Assembly (NCBI RefSeq): GCF_024399415.1
Contig: NZ_CP029257.1
Coordinates: 1,201,501-1,265,500, forward strand
Length of the DNA stretch: 64,000 bases
Direction of reading: 5' to 3'
From: Streptococcus oralis
GTDB lineage: Bacteria > Bacillota > Bacilli > Lactobacillales > Streptococcaceae
Below are positions 29,773 to 41,064 of this stretch, piece after piece. The notes under the pieces were generated by a model. It did not search any database. It saw only the letters and a program-made list of their open reading frames with translations, and was not told the origin of the DNA. Numbering within the stretch: the stretch's first letter is position 1; the number at the start of each line of letters is the position of its first letter. The position numbers and the translations under genes were made by a program.

Positions 29773-31107
29773 TTAGACAGTTAAAAATTCCTCTAAGTCC
29801 TGAAGAGCACGTTCTGCAATTTTTTCATAACGAGCCTTCTTATCACGGATACGCTCGCCTTCCAACTCCTTGATAATGCCAAAGTTGACATTCATGGGTT
29901 GGAAATGTTTGCTATCAGCGTGAGTGATGTAATGAGCTAGACTTCCGATCGCTGTGGTCTCTGGGAAGATAGCTTCACTTTCACCCTTGAAGAGTCGAGC
30001 CGCGTTAATACCTGCAACCAAGCCTGAGGCTGCTGACTCAACATAGCCTTCCACACCCGTCATTTGACCAGCAAAGAAGAGGTTGGGTTGTTTCTTAGAA
30101 CGGTAAGTCTGTTCAAGAAGATTTGGTGAATCCATGTAAGAATTGCGGTGCATGACCCCATAACGGACAAACTCAGCATTTTCAAGACCTGGAATCATTT
30201 GGAAAACACGCTTTTGCTCCCCCCATTTGAGGTGGGTTTGGAAACCAACGATATTGTAGAGGCTACCAGCCGCATTGTCCTGACGAAGCTGGACAACTGC
30301 ATACGGTGTTTTGAACTCCCCGTCACGAGGGCCTGTATAATCGTCTGGATACTCTAAACCGACTGGTTTCATCGGACCATAAAGCATGGTTTTAATGCCA
30401 CGCTTAGCCATGACTTCGATAGGCATACAACCTTCAAAGTACTTTTCTTTTTCAAACGAATTGAGCGGGGCTTCTTCCGCATTGACCAATGCTTCATGGA
30501 AATCCATAAATTCTTGCTTGGTCATAGGGGCATTGAGGTAGGCTGCTTCTCCCTTGTCATAACGAGACTTGAGATAGACCTTGCTCATATCGATGGTATT
30601 GACATCGATAATCGGCGCCGCCGCATCGTAGAAATAGAATCCATCCCCATCATTAAGGGCATGAATCTTTTCAGCTAAGGCATCACTAGTCAAAGGACCA
30701 GTAGCGACAACTGTAATTACATCAGTCGGCAATTCTGTAATTTCATCACGAACCACCTCAATCAAGGGGTGGTTGGCTACTTTTTCGGTCACCATTTGAG
30801 AGAAACCATCGCGGTCCACCGCAAGCGCACCACCTGCAGGAACACGTGTAGCCTCGGCAGATTCCAAGATGACCGAACCCAAGCGACGCATTTCTTCCTT
30901 GAGGAGACCCACTGCATTTGTCAGAGCATCGCCACGAAGAGAATTGGAACAAACCAACTCCGCAAAATTATCTGTTTTATGCTGAGGTGTTGACTTGACA
31001 CCACGCATTTCATAGAGTTTAACTGGAATACCACGTTCTGCGATTTGGTAGGCTGCTTCAGAACCTGCTAAACCTGCTCCGATAACATTGATATAAGATT
31101 GAGACAC
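29773..31107 (-). CDS. trmFO: TrmFO tRNA U54 methyltransferase
   Basis: This 444-residue FAD- and folate-dependent enzyme makes ribothymidine at position 54 of tRNA in Gram-positive bacteria. The start is GTG ([15 protein letters not shown]), nine bases after AGAGGT; an in-frame upstream extension has no site. The FAD motif [10 protein letters not shown] is at about 10-19, the catalytic cysteine lies in the [10 protein letters not shown] segment near 50, and the C-terminal [17 protein letters not shown] block is typical of the family. It was formerly called Gid. Confidence 0.96.
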   Translation of the reverse strand: MSQSYINVIGAGLAGSEAAYQIAERGIPVKLYEMRGVKSTPQHKTDNFAELVCSNSLRGDALTNAVGLLKEEMRRLGSVILESAEATRVPAGGALAVDRDGFSQMVTEKVANHPLIEVVRDEITELPTDVITVVATGPLTSDALAEKIHALNDGDGFYFYDAAAPIIDVNTIDMSKVYLKSRYDKGEAAYLNAPMTKQEFMDFHEALVNAEEAPLNSFEKEKYFEGCMPIEVMAKRGIKTMLYGPMKPVGLEYPDDYTGPRDGEFKTPYAVVQLRQDNAAGSLYNIVGFQTHLKWGEQKRVFQMIPGLENAEFVRYGVMHRNSYMDSPNLLEQTYRSKKQPNLFFAGQMTGVEGYVESAASGLVAGINAARLFKGESEAIFPETTAIGSLAHYITHADSKHFQPMNVNFGIIKELEGERIRDKKARYEKIAERALQDLEEFLTV

Positions 31108-31210
31108 GACACTAATACCTCTTTGGGTGGAAACTAAGTCCAAATAAAAACAAGCTACTAGACTATTTGACACCCACAAATCTTTCTAAATTTTCTTTTA
31201 CTAGTATAAC

Positions 31211-31238
31211 AAAAAAAGGGAAGAAGGCAAACTTCCCT
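31211..31238 (-). terminator. Terminator of rsmI
   Basis: GGGAAG/CTTCCC stem with an 8-base loop and seven T residues on the minus strand, directly after the rsmI stop. Confidence 0.75.
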
Positions 31239-31240
31239 GT

Positions 31241-32119
31241 TTAGTCATTTTCTTGATTTTCTTCCCAATCGTGGTAGGCAGCGTAAAGCTGGCTTTTATT
31301 CCACTGATATATCTTTGCGACTTCCTTAATAGCTTGATTTTTCTTCATGCCTTGCTGGATACGAGATTGGATTTCTGAAAACAAGTCCTCCTCGTCCTTT
31401 TCCTCCACATCCTGACTGTCACCTTCAACGATGAGAAGGCATTCGCCCTTGAGTGGCGTTTCAGCGATGCTTTCTAGCAGCTCTGAAATCTTTCCTCGTT
31501 GGTATTCTTCATAGATTTTAGTCAATTCCCTGACCAAGACTACCGAGCGATCGCCGTATACTGCTAGCATATTTTCCAATGTATCTGATACACGGTGGGG
31601 TGATTCATAGAAAATCTGAGTTTCTTGATAGGCTTTTTTGGCTTGAAAAAATTGCTTTTGCTGGCCTGATTTTCTCGGTAAGAAACCGTAAAAGATATGT
31701 GGCTGTGGCGCTAGGCCACTGGCAATCAAGGCAGAAATTCCTGCAGAGGCACCCGGAACTGTAACAACTGCGATTTCTTCCTCAATAGCTGCCTTGACCA
31801 AATCATGACCAGGGTCCGAGATACTAGGCAGACCCGCATCAGAAACCTGAGCAATACTTTGTCCTGCTTTCAAGAAACCAATCAAATCAGGAATTTTTTC
31901 CTTGGCATTGTGCTCGTGAAAACTAATCTGCTTAGTAGAAATGTCAAAATGCTTGAGTAAAAGCCCTGTATTGCGCGTGTCCTCAGCAGCAATCCAGTCC
32001 ACCTCTTTCAAGGTCTGAATGGCACGAAAAGTCATATCATCTAGATTGCCAATCGGCGTTGCTACTAGGTAAAGCTTGCCATAGGGAGATTGTCCCTTAA
32101 AACTTTTTTGAATCTGCAT
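31241..32119 (-). CDS. rsmI: 16S rRNA (cytidine-1402-2'-O)-methyltransferase
   Basis: This 292-residue tetrapyrrole-methylase-fold enzyme uses SAM to methylate C1402 in the ribosomal P site. LYLVATPIGNLDDMTFRA near residues 16-33, the EDTRNTGLLL segment, SDAGLPSISDPG near 93 and VPGASAGISAL near 118 are diagnostic. The C-terminal helical domain is complete. It follows yabA with two bases between them, in the tmk-holB-yabA-rsmI order seen in Firmicutes. Confidence 0.95.
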   Translation of the reverse strand: MQIQKSFKGQSPYGKLYLVATPIGNLDDMTFRAIQTLKEVDWIAAEDTRNTGLLLKHFDISTKQISFHEHNAKEKIPDLIGFLKAGQSIAQVSDAGLPSISDPGHDLVKAAIEEEIAVVTVPGASAGISALIASGLAPQPHIFYGFLPRKSGQQKQFFQAKKAYQETQIFYESPHRVSDTLENMLAVYGDRSVVLVRELTKIYEEYQRGKISELLESIAETPLKGECLLIVEGDSQDVEEKDEEDLFSEIQSRIQQGMKKNQAIKEVAKIYQWNKSQLYAAYHDWEENQEND

Positions 32120-32121
32120 GC

Positions 32122-32439
32122 TTACTCCCTATATAACAACTCATCACAGAACATACATTCCTCGTCCTGCTCTCGGCGCTGTCCATAAAAATCATTACAT
32201 ACGTGAAACCCATCTTTATAGATTCGGCGGACGCTTTCACGAACGTGCTTGGCCTTAACAGGTGTATCTGCTTCCACCTCGCCTAAGCGTTCGCGCAACT
32301 TACTATTTTCCAATCGAAGAGCTGTATTTTCCTCTACCAGGCTCTTGAGATTTTTCTTGATGGCTTCCACATCGGCCAAGGTCACCAATAACTGTTGGGA
32401 AAAATCGTCCAGTGCATCAAATAATTCTTTTTTGTCCAT
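32122..32439 (-). CDS. yabA: YabA, negative regulator of replication initiation
   Basis: This 105-residue protein has an N-terminal leucine-zipper coiled coil (about 1-55, [13 protein letters not shown]) and a C-terminal zinc-binding domain with HVCNDFYG and CMFCDELL. YabA bridges DnaA and the sliding clamp DnaN and limits initiation. All four zinc ligands (H, C, C, C) are present. It lies between holB and rsmI, the conserved position. Confidence 0.94.
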   Translation of the reverse strand: MDKKELFDALDDFSQQLLVTLADVEAIKKNLKSLVEENTALRLENSKLRERLGEVEADTPVKAKHVRESVRRIYKDGFHVCNDFYGQRREQDEECMFCDELLYRE

Positions 32440-32475
32440 AAACCAGCCCTTTCCTTTCTTTATCCTTCATTGAGT

Positions 32476-33366
32476 TTATATTTCTTTCAAGACCAGATAT
32501 TCCATGGCATTTTGAAAGCTAACATTGGCTTGCCACATTTTTCTAGCTTCTAGCAAATCTTGTAAAATCTGTCGCATCCTTGCTTGTAAGAGATCCTGTC
32601 CACAGAGCACTTCGAGGATCCGCAAAACTTGATCTTGTTTTTCCTTGTCATCTGCCAGGCTAACTAATTTGGCTACCTGCAAATAACTCTCTCTCTTCTT
32701 GGCTAATAACCAAGTCAGTAGGCGCTCACTTTCATCCACCAAGGTCCAAAAACTAGCCTGATTGACCAACTTTTCAGCTTCAGCTCGTGATTGACAAAAC
32801 TGGGCTAAGAGAATCGCTTTTTTCTTGACCAGACCTGCTTGTTCTAATTGAAGAATGAGCTTTTCTTCTTGCTTTTTAAAATGGAAAATCTGCGTCCGAC
32901 TACGGATGGTCGGCAAGATCTTTTCCTCATCGCTGGTTAAGAAGAAAATGTAAGCTTCACTCTGGGGTTCTTCGATGACCTTGAGCAAAGAATTGGCTGC
33001 GTTGGGATGCATTTTATCCGCCTGCTCGATAATAAAAACCTGTTGCTGGCTTTCAATCCCTGCTTGGGAAAACTGTCCCACTAATTCTCGAATCCGTTCT
33101 GTCTTGATGACCTGATTGACTGGCTTGATTAAAGTAACATCGGGAAATTCTTCCTGTTCAATCAGCTTGCAGTTTCGGCATTTCTCACATGGTAAAACGC
33201 CTACTTTATCCGTACAAAAGAGGCTCTTAGCCAAAAACTGCGCCATTTCCAAGCTTCCAAAGAATCCCGAAAAGAGATAGGCGTGATTGAGCTGGTCTTG
33301 TTCTAGGATACGGACAAAGCGGTCAAACTGCTCTGGCTGCCAAGCCTTTAGTTGATCTTGTTTCAT
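32476..33366 (-). CDS. holB: DNA polymerase III delta-prime subunit
   Basis: This 296-residue clamp-loader subunit has an N-terminal RecA-like AAA+ domain with the zinc module cysteines in [12 protein letters not shown] near residues 58-69. It has the [15 protein letters not shown] sensor/SRC-adjacent region near 115, and C-terminal helical domains. Delta-prime is a non-ATPase member, and the P-loop here is indeed not intact. Its ATG overlaps the tmk stop by four bases. Confidence 0.94.
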   Translation of the reverse strand: MKQDQLKAWQPEQFDRFVRILEQDQLNHAYLFSGFFGSLEMAQFLAKSLFCTDKVGVLPCEKCRNCKLIEQEEFPDVTLIKPVNQVIKTERIRELVGQFSQAGIESQQQVFIIEQADKMHPNAANSLLKVIEEPQSEAYIFFLTSDEEKILPTIRSRTQIFHFKKQEEKLILQLEQAGLVKKKAILLAQFCQSRAEAEKLVNQASFWTLVDESERLLTWLLAKKRESYLQVAKLVSLADDKEKQDQVLRILEVLCGQDLLQARMRQILQDLLEARKMWQANVSFQNAMEYLVLKEI

Positions 33367-34001
33367 TTAGCCAAGCCCATTCTGTCAAATAAGACAGCCT
33401 TGGTCGTTTCCACAACTTGCTCCAAAGGAAGACTCGCATCAATCTTGACCATGCGATTTCCTTCTTTGTCCAGAAGAGAAAGATAGCCTTGACGGACTTT
33501 TTTGTGCAAGTCTAAGCCTTCCATGTCCAAACGATTGACCTCGCGGTCACTATTAGCAGCAATGCGAGCCAGCCCTTCTTCCACCTCAATGTCAAAATAG
33601 AGGGTCAAATCGGGTTTGAGGCCATCTGTCGCAAAGTGATTGAGCCAATCAATGGCATCAATATCCAAGCCACGTCCAAATCCCTGATAAGCAACGGAAC
33701 TATCGATGAAGCGGTCCATAATGACCAACTTACCAGTTTCAAGTGCAGGCAGAACTTTTTCTACCAAATGCTGTCTGCGACTGGCAATATAGAGAAGGAG
33801 TTCTGTTTTAGGATCCATCTGAGTATGACTTGGATCTAAAATCACTTCCCGAATCTTCTCTCCAATCAAGACTCCACCTGGCTCACGGGTCGTCAGTACC
33901 TCTACTCCTTTTTCCTCTAAAATTGGGAGCAGAGCCTCTAAAACACTGGTCTTTCCTGCTCCCTCTGGTCCCTCAAGAGAGACTAAAAATCCTTTTGACA
34001 T
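33363..34001 (-). CDS. tmk: Thymidylate kinase
   Basis: This 212-residue enzyme phosphorylates dTMP to dTDP. The P-loop [10 protein letters not shown] is at residues 10-19, the DRF motif ([17 protein letters not shown]) near 95-110, and the lid region is of the Gram-positive type. It leads the tmk-holB-yabA-rsmI run. The start follows a modest ribosome-binding site in AAGAAATGAG. Confidence 0.96.
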   Translation of the reverse strand: MSKGFLVSLEGPEGAGKTSVLEALLPILEEKGVEVLTTREPGGVLIGEKIREVILDPSHTQMDPKTELLLYIASRRQHLVEKVLPALETGKLVIMDRFIDSSVAYQGFGRGLDIDAIDWLNHFATDGLKPDLTLYFDIEVEEGLARIAANSDREVNRLDMEGLDLHKKVRQGYLSLLDKEGNRMVKIDASLPLEQVVETTKAVLFDRMGLAK

Positions 34002-34093
34002 GTCTAACTCATTTCTTTTTTACTACTTCTATTCTATCAAAAAAATGAGGGTTTGTGACAATCTTTTTGTGTCTTCTCCATTCAATCGACCAT

Positions 34094-34125
34094 AAAAGAG
34101 GCTGGGAGTCATCCAACCTCTTATT
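34094..34125 (-). terminator. Terminator of proBAC
   Basis: AAGAGGTTGG/CCAGCCTCTT stem with a 6-7 base loop and a short T-tract, overlapping the proC stop. Confidence 0.75.
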
Positions 34126-34918
34126 TACCTAGTTCTTGTGTTCGTTTATAGGCTTGATGAACTGCGTCCATGACGGTGCCTCTAAAGGCATGTTCTTCCA
34201 GACTTGCTACGCCAGCGATAGTCGAACCTCCTGGGCTACAAACTTGGTCTTTCAATACTCCAGGATGTTGCTGACTTTCGAGAACCATTTGTCCAGCGCC
34301 AACTACTGTCTGGGCTGCCATTTTCAAAGCCATTTCTCGTGGCAATCCTGTCTGTACACCCGCATCTGCCAAAGCCTCGATAAAGAGATAGACAAAGGCC
34401 GGTCCACAACCTGCGAGACCTGTCGCCGCATCGATTAAGCCATCCCCAAGTTCAACCAAAAGACCAGCCTTGGCTAATAATTGACAAAAGAGTTCACTGT
34501 CCTCAGCACGACAGTTTTCTGACATGGCATAACTAATCACTCCTTGCCCGATAGCCACTGGAGTATTGGGCATGATGCGAATGATTCGGTGGTAACTTGG
34601 AAGAAGTCTAGCCAGTTTTTCCAAAGTCAATCCAGCTGCCATGGAAATCAAAAGAAGACTCTCTCTTTTTTCAAGGATAGTCTGGTATTGAGCAAGCAGT
34701 TCAGAAAACTGAGCTGGCTTTACTCCTAGAAAAATCACATCTGCTTCTGCAAAAATTTCTTCATTGCTGGAAGCCTGACCGCCAAAGTTGGCGATGAAAG
34801 CATCTACTTTTGCTTGACTACGATTGGCAAGGAGAATCTGTTGATCCGTCTTGGCCTGCAAGACAGCCTTGGCCAAGCTAGCTCCCATATTTCCCAAGCC
34901 GATAAATCCAATCTTCAT
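34121..34918 (-). CDS. proC: Pyrroline-5-carboxylate reductase
   Basis: This 265-residue NADPH enzyme performs the last step of proline synthesis. The Rossmann motif GFIGLGNMGASLA is at residues 3-15, MPNTPVAIGQG near 117 and the GCGPAFVYLFIEALADAGV helix near 162-180. It follows proA by three bases and completes a proBAC operon. Confidence 0.96.
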   Translation of the reverse strand: MKIGFIGLGNMGASLAKAVLQAKTDQQILLANRSQAKVDAFIANFGGQASSNEEIFAEADVIFLGVKPAQFSELLAQYQTILEKRESLLLISMAAGLTLEKLARLLPSYHRIIRIMPNTPVAIGQGVISYAMSENCRAEDSELFCQLLAKAGLLVELGDGLIDAATGLAGCGPAFVYLFIEALADAGVQTGLPREMALKMAAQTVVGAGQMVLESQQHPGVLKDQVCSPGGSTIAGVASLEEHAFRGTVMDAVHQAYKRTQELGK

Positions 34919-34921
34919 CTC

Positions 34922-36184
34922 TTACTCCCTTACCTGTCCGTCACCAGTAACCACATACTTGTAGCTTGTCAACTCTTTCAAGCCCATTGGCCCACGCGCA
35001 TGCAATTTTTGAGTAGAAATTCCCATTTCACATCCAAGACCAAATTGCCCACCATCAGTAAAACGAGTCGAGGCATTGACATAAACCGCGGCAGAGTCCA
35101 CTTGATCTGTAAAGTAAGCTGCAGCTTCAGCATTTTCTGTCACAATGGCATCCGAATGATGGGTACTATGGCCTTCAATATGCGCAACCGCTTCTTCTAA
35201 ACTACTCACAACCTTAACCGCTAGGACATAGTCTAAAAACTCAGTGTCAAAGTCTTGAGCCTCAGCTTCTCGACCTGAAACATACTGACTTGCTTTGCTA
35301 TCCAAACGAAATTGAATTGGTTCTAGTCCAGCTTCCTTACGCTCTGCAACCAGCACTTGTTCCAATCGAGGAAGAAAGCTTGCTGCCTTGGCTTCATGAA
35401 CCAGCAAGACCTCCATGGCATTGCAGACAGAAGGACGACTGGTTTTAGCATTGTTGATGATGGCTAGAGCCTTGTCTTCATCGGCATCCTTATCTACATA
35501 GACATGGACAATCCCAGTTCCTGTCTCAATAACAGGCACGATAGCATTTTCAACAACAGCATTGATCAAGCCAGCGCCTCCACGAGGAATGAGAAGGTCT
35601 AGATAGCCCTTGGCCTTCATCATATCATAGCTACTTTCACGGCTAGTATCTTCCACCAGTTGAATCACATCTGGATGGATTGTGGTCGTCTCCAAGCCCT
35701 TCTTCAAAGCTGTGACAATAGCATGAGCAGTTTGGTAGGCATCCTTACCACTACGAAGAACGACCGCATTGCCACTTTTGAGAGCCAAAGCAGCCGCGTC
35801 AGACGTCACATTTGGACGGCTTTCATAGATAATACCGATAACCCCCATGGCCACACGCTTCTTAGTAATAACCAAGCCATTTTCAAGCTGACTTGTTTCT
35901 AGGACTTCACCAATAGGATCTGGTAAAGCAACCACTTCACGAATCCCTCTTGCCATCGCTTCTATACGTCCCTCATCCAAATAAAGACGGTCTAGCATGA
36001 CATCTGAGATTTTCCCCTTGGCCGCTGCCATATCGAGGGCATTGGCCTCTAGAATCTCCTCAGTAGCTGCCAATAACTGATCAGCCATGGCTAGCAAGGC
36101 TTGGTTTTTCACTACTTCACTAGCAGTATTGATTGATTTCTTAACAGCCTGTACCTGTTCGAATTGTTCTTGTGTACTTACCAT
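34922..36184 (-). CDS. proA: Gamma-glutamyl phosphate reductase
   Basis: This 420-residue aldehyde-dehydrogenase-fold enzyme reduces gamma-glutamyl phosphate to the semialdehyde. The catalytic cysteine lies in [15 protein letters not shown] near residue 257, and the family-specific [19 protein letters not shown] block is near 370-390. It follows proB by nine bases. Confidence 0.96.
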   Translation of the reverse strand: MVSTQEQFEQVQAVKKSINTASEVVKNQALLAMADQLLAATEEILEANALDMAAAKGKISDVMLDRLYLDEGRIEAMARGIREVVALPDPIGEVLETSQLENGLVITKKRVAMGVIGIIYESRPNVTSDAAALALKSGNAVVLRSGKDAYQTAHAIVTALKKGLETTTIHPDVIQLVEDTSRESSYDMMKAKGYLDLLIPRGGAGLINAVVENAIVPVIETGTGIVHVYVDKDADEDKALAIINNAKTSRPSVCNAMEVLLVHEAKAASFLPRLEQVLVAERKEAGLEPIQFRLDSKASQYVSGREAEAQDFDTEFLDYVLAVKVVSSLEEAVAHIEGHSTHHSDAIVTENAEAAAYFTDQVDSAAVYVNASTRFTDGGQFGLGCEMGISTQKLHARGPMGLKELTSYKYVVTGDGQVRE

Positions 36185-36193
36185 CGTTCACCT

Positions 36194-37303
36194 CTAAAAT
36201 TCTGTAAAGAGCAGCTGGATTTCAGGAGTGATGGAAATCCAGTCATCACGGTGAATCAAGACTCCCTTAGCTTTTTGAGAACGGAGCATATCTTCTAGAG
36301 CTGAGACGCCAAATTGGACACGTCCCTTTCCAAGAGATTGACCTGTTTCTTTATCTGCTACTGTTACAATATCGTTGTAAGAGAAGTTTCCTTCCACTTC
36401 TACCACACCCGATAAAAGGAGACTTTTCCCGTTTTTTGAAAGTGCCTCTGCAGCTCCACCATCTACCCAAATCGTTCCCTGACTTTGAGCATAGAAGGCC
36501 AGCCATTGTTTCTGGGTACGAAGTCCCTTCTCTTGCGCAACAAAGAAGGAACCATCCCTAGTTTCTTCAGCTGCCTCAATCAAGGCATCTGATTTCAAGG
36601 AGGAGCAAATATAGACTGGCACACCTGACTCCGTCGCAATAGTTGCAGCTTTGATTTTTGTCAGCATGCCCCCAGTACCGTTTGACGAACCTGCTCCACC
36701 AGCCATATCAATAATCTCACGATTGATAGTCTCGATTTTCTCAAGACGTTTAGCTCTTGGATCTGAGTTGGGATTTCCAGTATAGAGACCGTCCACATCA
36801 GTCAAGAGAACCAAAAGATCCGCTTGAACCATCGCTGCTACCTGGGCACTCAGAGTGTCATTATCACCTACCTTGAGCTCATCAATAACGACACTGTCAT
36901 TCTCGTTGATGATGGGGATTGCACCACGATGAAGCAATACAGACAAGGCCTGGTGGGCATTCTTATAGCGACGTTTATCTACAAAATCATCCTGTGTCAG
37001 CAAGATTTGTGCAGAAACGATCTGGCGCATGAGGAGGTTGGTTGTGTACTCTTCTAGCAGCAATCCTTGGCCTACTGCAGCCGAGGCCTGCTTATCTGCA
37101 ATCTTGGTCGGACGTTTTTTAAAACCCAAAGCTCCAAATCCAGCGGCAACTGCCCCAGATGACACTAAAATCAACTCATGTCCAGCCTCATGCAGCATAG
37201 CCAATTGCTGGGTAATTGCCTTTACTTTACTTCTTGATAAACTCCCGTCTTCATTTGTTAAGGAGGAGGTCCCTACCTTAAAGACGATTCGTTTGTACTT
37301 CAT
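36194..37303 (-). CDS. proB: Glutamate 5-kinase
   Basis: This 369-residue enzyme performs the first, proline-inhibited step. The start is [15 protein letters not shown] behind GGAGTGAGAAT; a start seven codons earlier is less likely. The kinase domain covers about 1-260 ([29 protein letters not shown]) and a C-terminal PUA domain covers about 275-365. First gene of proBAC. Confidence 0.95.
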   Translation of the reverse strand: MKYKRIVFKVGTSSLTNEDGSLSRSKVKAITQQLAMLHEAGHELILVSSGAVAAGFGALGFKKRPTKIADKQASAAVGQGLLLEEYTTNLLMRQIVSAQILLTQDDFVDKRRYKNAHQALSVLLHRGAIPIINENDSVVIDELKVGDNDTLSAQVAAMVQADLLVLLTDVDGLYTGNPNSDPRAKRLEKIETINREIIDMAGGAGSSNGTGGMLTKIKAATIATESGVPVYICSSLKSDALIEAAEETRDGSFFVAQEKGLRTQKQWLAFYAQSQGTIWVDGGAAEALSKNGKSLLLSGVVEVEGNFSYNDIVTVADKETGQSLGKGRVQFGVSALEDMLRSQKAKGVLIHRDDWISITPEIQLLFTEF

Positions 37304-37373
37304 ATTCTCACTCCGATTCTTCATATTTATCCATTATAACATGAATACTTTAAAATAGAAAAGACTTGAAATG

Positions 37374-37407
37374 AAAAAGGTTGAGACAAGGCATCTCAAC
37401 TCTTTTA
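37374..37407 (-). terminator. Terminator of rluD
   Basis: GTTGAGA/TCTCAAC stem with an inner 7-base loop and five T residues, overlapping the rluD stop codon. Confidence 0.75.
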
Positions 37408-38304
37408 TCTATTCTCAGTTTTACGCAATCTTTCCAGCGTTTCTTTAAAAATCTCTGGAATATCTGCTGTGAACTCCAAGGTTTCACCTGTTCTCGGATG
37501 GGTAAAACCTAGAGTCTTGGCATGGAGAAACTGTCCATGTCCTTTCAAAGTCTTACGAGGACCATAGACTTCATCACCAGCGACTGGATGGCCAATATAA
37601 GCCATATGAACACGGATTTGGTGAGTACGCCCTGTTTCCAGTTGCAACTCTAGCAAACTATAATCTCCAAAGCGTTCCAAGACGTGAAAACGAGTCACTG
37701 CTGGCTTCCCTTTAGCAGTCACAGCCTGTTTCTTACGGTCTTTTTCACTACGACCAATCGGGGCTTCAATGACACCACGATCATTTGGCAGATTACCGTG
37801 AACAATTGCCCAGTATTTACGTAGAGACTTCTTATCTTTTAACTCTTGGGCAAGTGCCAAGTGGGCCTCATCATTTTTTGCAATCATAAGGAGGCCAGAC
37901 GTGTCCTTGTCAATGCGGTGAACGATACCCGGCCGGAGAACACCATTGATACCTGACAAGTCCTTGATATGGTACATGAGGGCATTGACCAAGGTTCCGC
38001 TAGTATGACCAGCACTCGGATGCACCACCATCCCCTGAGGTTTGTTAACAACGGCCACATCCTCATCTTGGTAGATGATATCTAGCGGAATATCTTCAGC
38101 CACATACTCTAAAACCTCTGGTTCTGGCACATGATAGGTGATGATATCCCCCTCTTGGACAGTGTATTTGGCTTTCTTGGCTTGCCCATTAACCAAAACT
38201 TGTCCAGCCTTGATTTGTTCATTCGCGAGACTGCGTGACAATTCTGTCAGATCTGACAGAGCCTTGTCTAGACGTTGCCCACCAGTTTCAATTTTTATTT
38301 CCAT
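37405..38304 (-). CDS. rluD: RluD-type rRNA pseudouridine synthase
   Basis: This 299-residue enzyme has an N-terminal S4 RNA-binding domain (about 10-70, [11 protein letters not shown]) and a RluA-family catalytic domain. The active-site aspartate is in [15 protein letters not shown] near residue 135. RluD-type enzymes modify helix 69 of 23S rRNA; the exact sites here are inferred. It overlaps lspA by 17 bases, the usual Firmicute pair. Confidence 0.93.
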   Translation of the reverse strand: MEIKIETGGQRLDKALSDLTELSRSLANEQIKAGQVLVNGQAKKAKYTVQEGDIITYHVPEPEVLEYVAEDIPLDIIYQDEDVAVVNKPQGMVVHPSAGHTSGTLVNALMYHIKDLSGINGVLRPGIVHRIDKDTSGLLMIAKNDEAHLALAQELKDKKSLRKYWAIVHGNLPNDRGVIEAPIGRSEKDRKKQAVTAKGKPAVTRFHVLERFGDYSLLELQLETGRTHQIRVHMAYIGHPVAGDEVYGPRKTLKGHGQFLHAKTLGFTHPRTGETLEFTADIPEIFKETLERLRKTENR

Positions 38305-38755
38305 TTACTTCCTCTTTAAGCATTGCAATCAATAAAACAATCACACCAACTGTCAAATAGCTGTCAGCCACATTGAAAATCGCAAAGTTGATAAAGTCTA
38401 GGTGAAACATATCCACCACAAAACCTTGACTCATTCTGTCGATAAAGTTGCCCAGACCTCCCGCTATTATCAGGGTCAGTCCAAAAACCAACCAGAGAGA
38501 ATCCTCCATGTGTTTATGTAGATACCAAATGGCACCTACCATGACGACCAGTGTAATGACAGCAAATAACCACTGCTGATCTTGCAGCATAGAGAAGGCT
38601 GCTCCTCTATTTTGCAGGTAGGTCAAGCTAACGAGATTGGGGATCCACGAACGCACTTCACCTAGTGGAATCTGCTGGACAACATAATTTTTGACCAACT
38701 GATCCAGCCCAATCAAAAGCAGTGCAATGACTGCTACTATTCCTCTTTTTTTCAT
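38288..38755 (-). CDS. lspA: Lipoprotein signal peptidase
   Basis: This 155-residue aspartic protease with four transmembrane helices cuts the signal peptide of prolipoproteins. The two catalytic aspartates are in GNFIDRM near residue 113 and FNVADSYL near 132-139, the conserved pair of signal peptidase II. The start overlaps the stop of the LysR gene by four bases, so the three genes lysR-lspA-rluD are transcribed together. Confidence 0.95.
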   Translation of the reverse strand: MKKRGIVAVIALLLIGLDQLVKNYVVQQIPLGEVRSWIPNLVSLTYLQNRGAAFSMLQDQQWLFAVITLVVMVGAIWYLHKHMEDSLWLVFGLTLIIAGGLGNFIDRMSQGFVVDMFHLDFINFAIFNVADSYLTVGVIVLLIAMLKEEVNGNKN

Positions 38756-39660
38756 GATTTCCTCTTTTGATCAAAATATTCTTGCATGACTTCTACGAAA
38801 AGAGTCCCAGCTTGGCTAAGCTCCACTTCTTCCCGTTTGACATAGACCATGCGGTTATCTAGATTATCCTTGAGACGAATGACTGTGATGCCATTAACAC
38901 TGTCACTATCTAAAAACCCAGATCCAGTTGCATAAGCATCCGTCCGCTCCAAAATACCATTCAAAGTAGCACGGTCCGTCACATTAAACATCTGCGAGCT
39001 CGCGCTGGTGTCGACAAAGTTCTCTGAATAGTATAGATACTCATCCTTTTCCTGAGTGAAACGAACCGTTGGCAGATCCGCTAGATCCTCCATGACCAAT
39101 TCCTCTTTCTGTGCTAAAGGATGCCCTTCACGAAGATAAATGTGAGTCTGGAAAGGAATTAGTTCAATAACTTCTAAACCAAGTTTTTCAACCCGTTGCA
39201 TGATTCCCTTTTTATTTTGGTTGTTGAGGTAGATAATCCCAATCTCACTGTGTCCTTGGGCCACTTCATCTAAGATTTGAACTGTAGTAGACTCAAAAAT
39301 ACGAAAGTTCTTATAATCAGGATAACGTTCTGAAAAGGCCGTAATGGTTGGTGGCAAGAAGTCATAGTGTTGACTGGCAATGGAAAATTCATCCTTTTCT
39401 TCCTCAGGATTGGCATACTGATTTTGAAAAACATCAAAGCCTTTGACCAATTCTTGCGCTTTCTCATAAAATTCCATTCCACGACGAGTCAAAAATGTTC
39501 CCGAACTTGTTCGACGGAAAATCTTAAAACCCAACTCTTTTTCCAAATCGCGCACAGAAATAGACAGACTCGGCTGACTAACATACATCTTTTCAGCAGC
39601 TTCACGGAAAGTACCACTATTGGCAATGGCCACAACATAGCGTAATTGTTGAATGTTCAT
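38752..39660 (-). CDS. LysR-family transcriptional regulator
   Basis: This 302-residue protein has an N-terminal winged helix-turn-helix ([44 protein letters not shown]) and a periplasmic-binding-like co-inducer domain from about 90 to 295. The ligand and target genes cannot be told from sequence. It is coupled to lspA by a four-base overlap, which is conserved in mitis-group streptococci as far as I recall. Confidence 0.92.
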   Translation of the reverse strand: MNIQQLRYVVAIANSGTFREAAEKMYVSQPSLSISVRDLEKELGFKIFRRTSSGTFLTRRGMEFYEKAQELVKGFDVFQNQYANPEEEKDEFSIASQHYDFLPPTITAFSERYPDYKNFRIFESTTVQILDEVAQGHSEIGIIYLNNQNKKGIMQRVEKLGLEVIELIPFQTHIYLREGHPLAQKEELVMEDLADLPTVRFTQEKDEYLYYSENFVDTSASSQMFNVTDRATLNGILERTDAYATGSGFLDSDSVNGITVIRLKDNLDNRMVYVKREEVELSQAGTLFVEVMQEYFDQKRKS

Positions 39661-39785
39661 CTTTTACCCCCAACTTCTCTATCTGTTCATTATACCATAT
39701 TTCAGAATTTTTCCAAAAAAGAAAAAAGTGTCCATCAAAAGTTTAAATCTAACTACTCTCTATTAAATTAAATATAGATATCAAA

Positions 39786-39823
39786 ACAAAAAAACAGGCT
39801 CTCCGAAAACTCGGAAAGCCTTA
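39786..39823 (-). terminator. Second terminator after rpmA
   Basis: AGGCTTTCCGA/TCGGAGAGCCT stem with a TTTT loop and a T7 run on the minus strand, about 70 bases past the rpmA stop. Confidence 0.75.
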
Positions 39824-39872
39824 TTTTATGCTAGTTCTAGCTTCCTCGCCTTTTCATTTCAAGGCTCGGGAT

Positions 39873-39897
39873 AAAAAGGTTCACTGAACCTTTTTAT
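39873..39897. terminator. First terminator at the rpmA stop
   Basis: AAAAAGGTTCA/TGAACCTTTTT hairpin overlapping the rpmA stop codon. Two terminators in series after a ribosomal operon suggest strong transcription. Confidence 0.7.
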
Positions 39898-40187
39898 TTT
39901 GCGATTGGGTAAACAGAAACTTGTTTCTTATCGCGACCTTTACGTTCAAAGCGTACTACGCCTTCAACTTTAGCGAACAAAGTATCGTCTCCACCACGTC
40001 CAACGTTTACACCTGGGTAGATGTGTGTACCACGTTGACGGTAAAGGATTGATCCACCTGTTACAGTTTGTCCGTCAGCTGCTTTAGCTCCAAGACGTTT
40101 CGCTTGTGAATCACGTCCGTTTGATGTAGAACCTCCACCTTTTTTGTGGGCGAAAAGTTGCAAGTTGTTAAGAGTCATTTTTAACAT
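39894..40187 (-). CDS. rpmA: Ribosomal protein L27 with cleavable N-terminus
   Basis: This 97-residue 50S protein contacts the peptidyl transferase centre. It begins with the Firmicute-specific extension [12 protein letters not shown] before [12 protein letters not shown]. The extension must be removed after the phenylalanine, by Prp, for L27 to work. The prp gene lies directly upstream in the same operon. Confidence 0.98.
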   Translation of the reverse strand: MLKMTLNNLQLFAHKKGGGSTSNGRDSQAKRLGAKAADGQTVTGGSILYRQRGTHIYPGVNVGRGGDDTLFAKVEGVVRFERKGRDKKQVSVYPIAK

Positions 40188-40203
40188 AATGTTTTCCTCC
40201 GTG

Positions 40204-40557
<354 letters not shown>

Positions 40558-40563
40558 TTAAAA

Positions 40564-40878
40564 TTAAGCGTTGATCGCGTTGATGACAACTTTTGTATAT
40601 GGTTGACGGTGACCTTGTTTACGGTGGCTACCTTTTTTAGGTTTGTACTTGTAAGTAACAACTTTCTTTTGTTTTCCTTGTTTTTCAACAGTTCCAACTA
40701 CAGTAGCTCCAGCAACAAGTGGAGTCCCGACAACAGTGTTTTCACCACCAACAAGAACAACTTCGTTAAAAGTAACTTCTTGACCAGCTTCAACGTTCAA
40801 TTTTTCAACGTAAACTGCTTGACCAACTTCAACTTTAACTTGTTTTCCGCCAGTTTTGATAATTGCGTATGTGCTCAT
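40564..40878 (-). CDS. rplU: Ribosomal protein L21
   Basis: This 104-residue 50S protein ([20 protein letters not shown], then [20 protein letters not shown]) binds 23S rRNA. An AGGAGGTGC site precedes the ATG. It is the first gene of the operon, behind a structured leader of about 140 bases. Confidence 0.98.
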
Positions 40879-41049
40879 TATGCACCTCCTATGATTTTTA
40901 GGGTTTCCCCGTATTTTTGTGAAGACTCGCCTAGCATCGTGGGACGAACCACTTTATACTCACTATGTGAGCAACGATGTTCGTGCGGTTGCACAGGATT
41001 GTGCATAGTCAACTCTTCAAGTATAGCATATCTTCTTTTTTCTTACAAG
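40879..41049 (-). promoter_or_regulatory. rplU promoter and L21-type leader
   Basis: The promoter is TTGTAA (41044-41049), a 17-base spacer and TATACT (41021-41026), with an extended TG. The transcribed leader forms nested hairpins, including TGCACAATCCTGTGCA and a long arm with CACATAGTGAG. The position and length fit the Firmicute L21 leader class; this was not aligned to a model. Confidence 0.7.
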
Positions 41050-41064
41050 CGAAATCAATCAAAT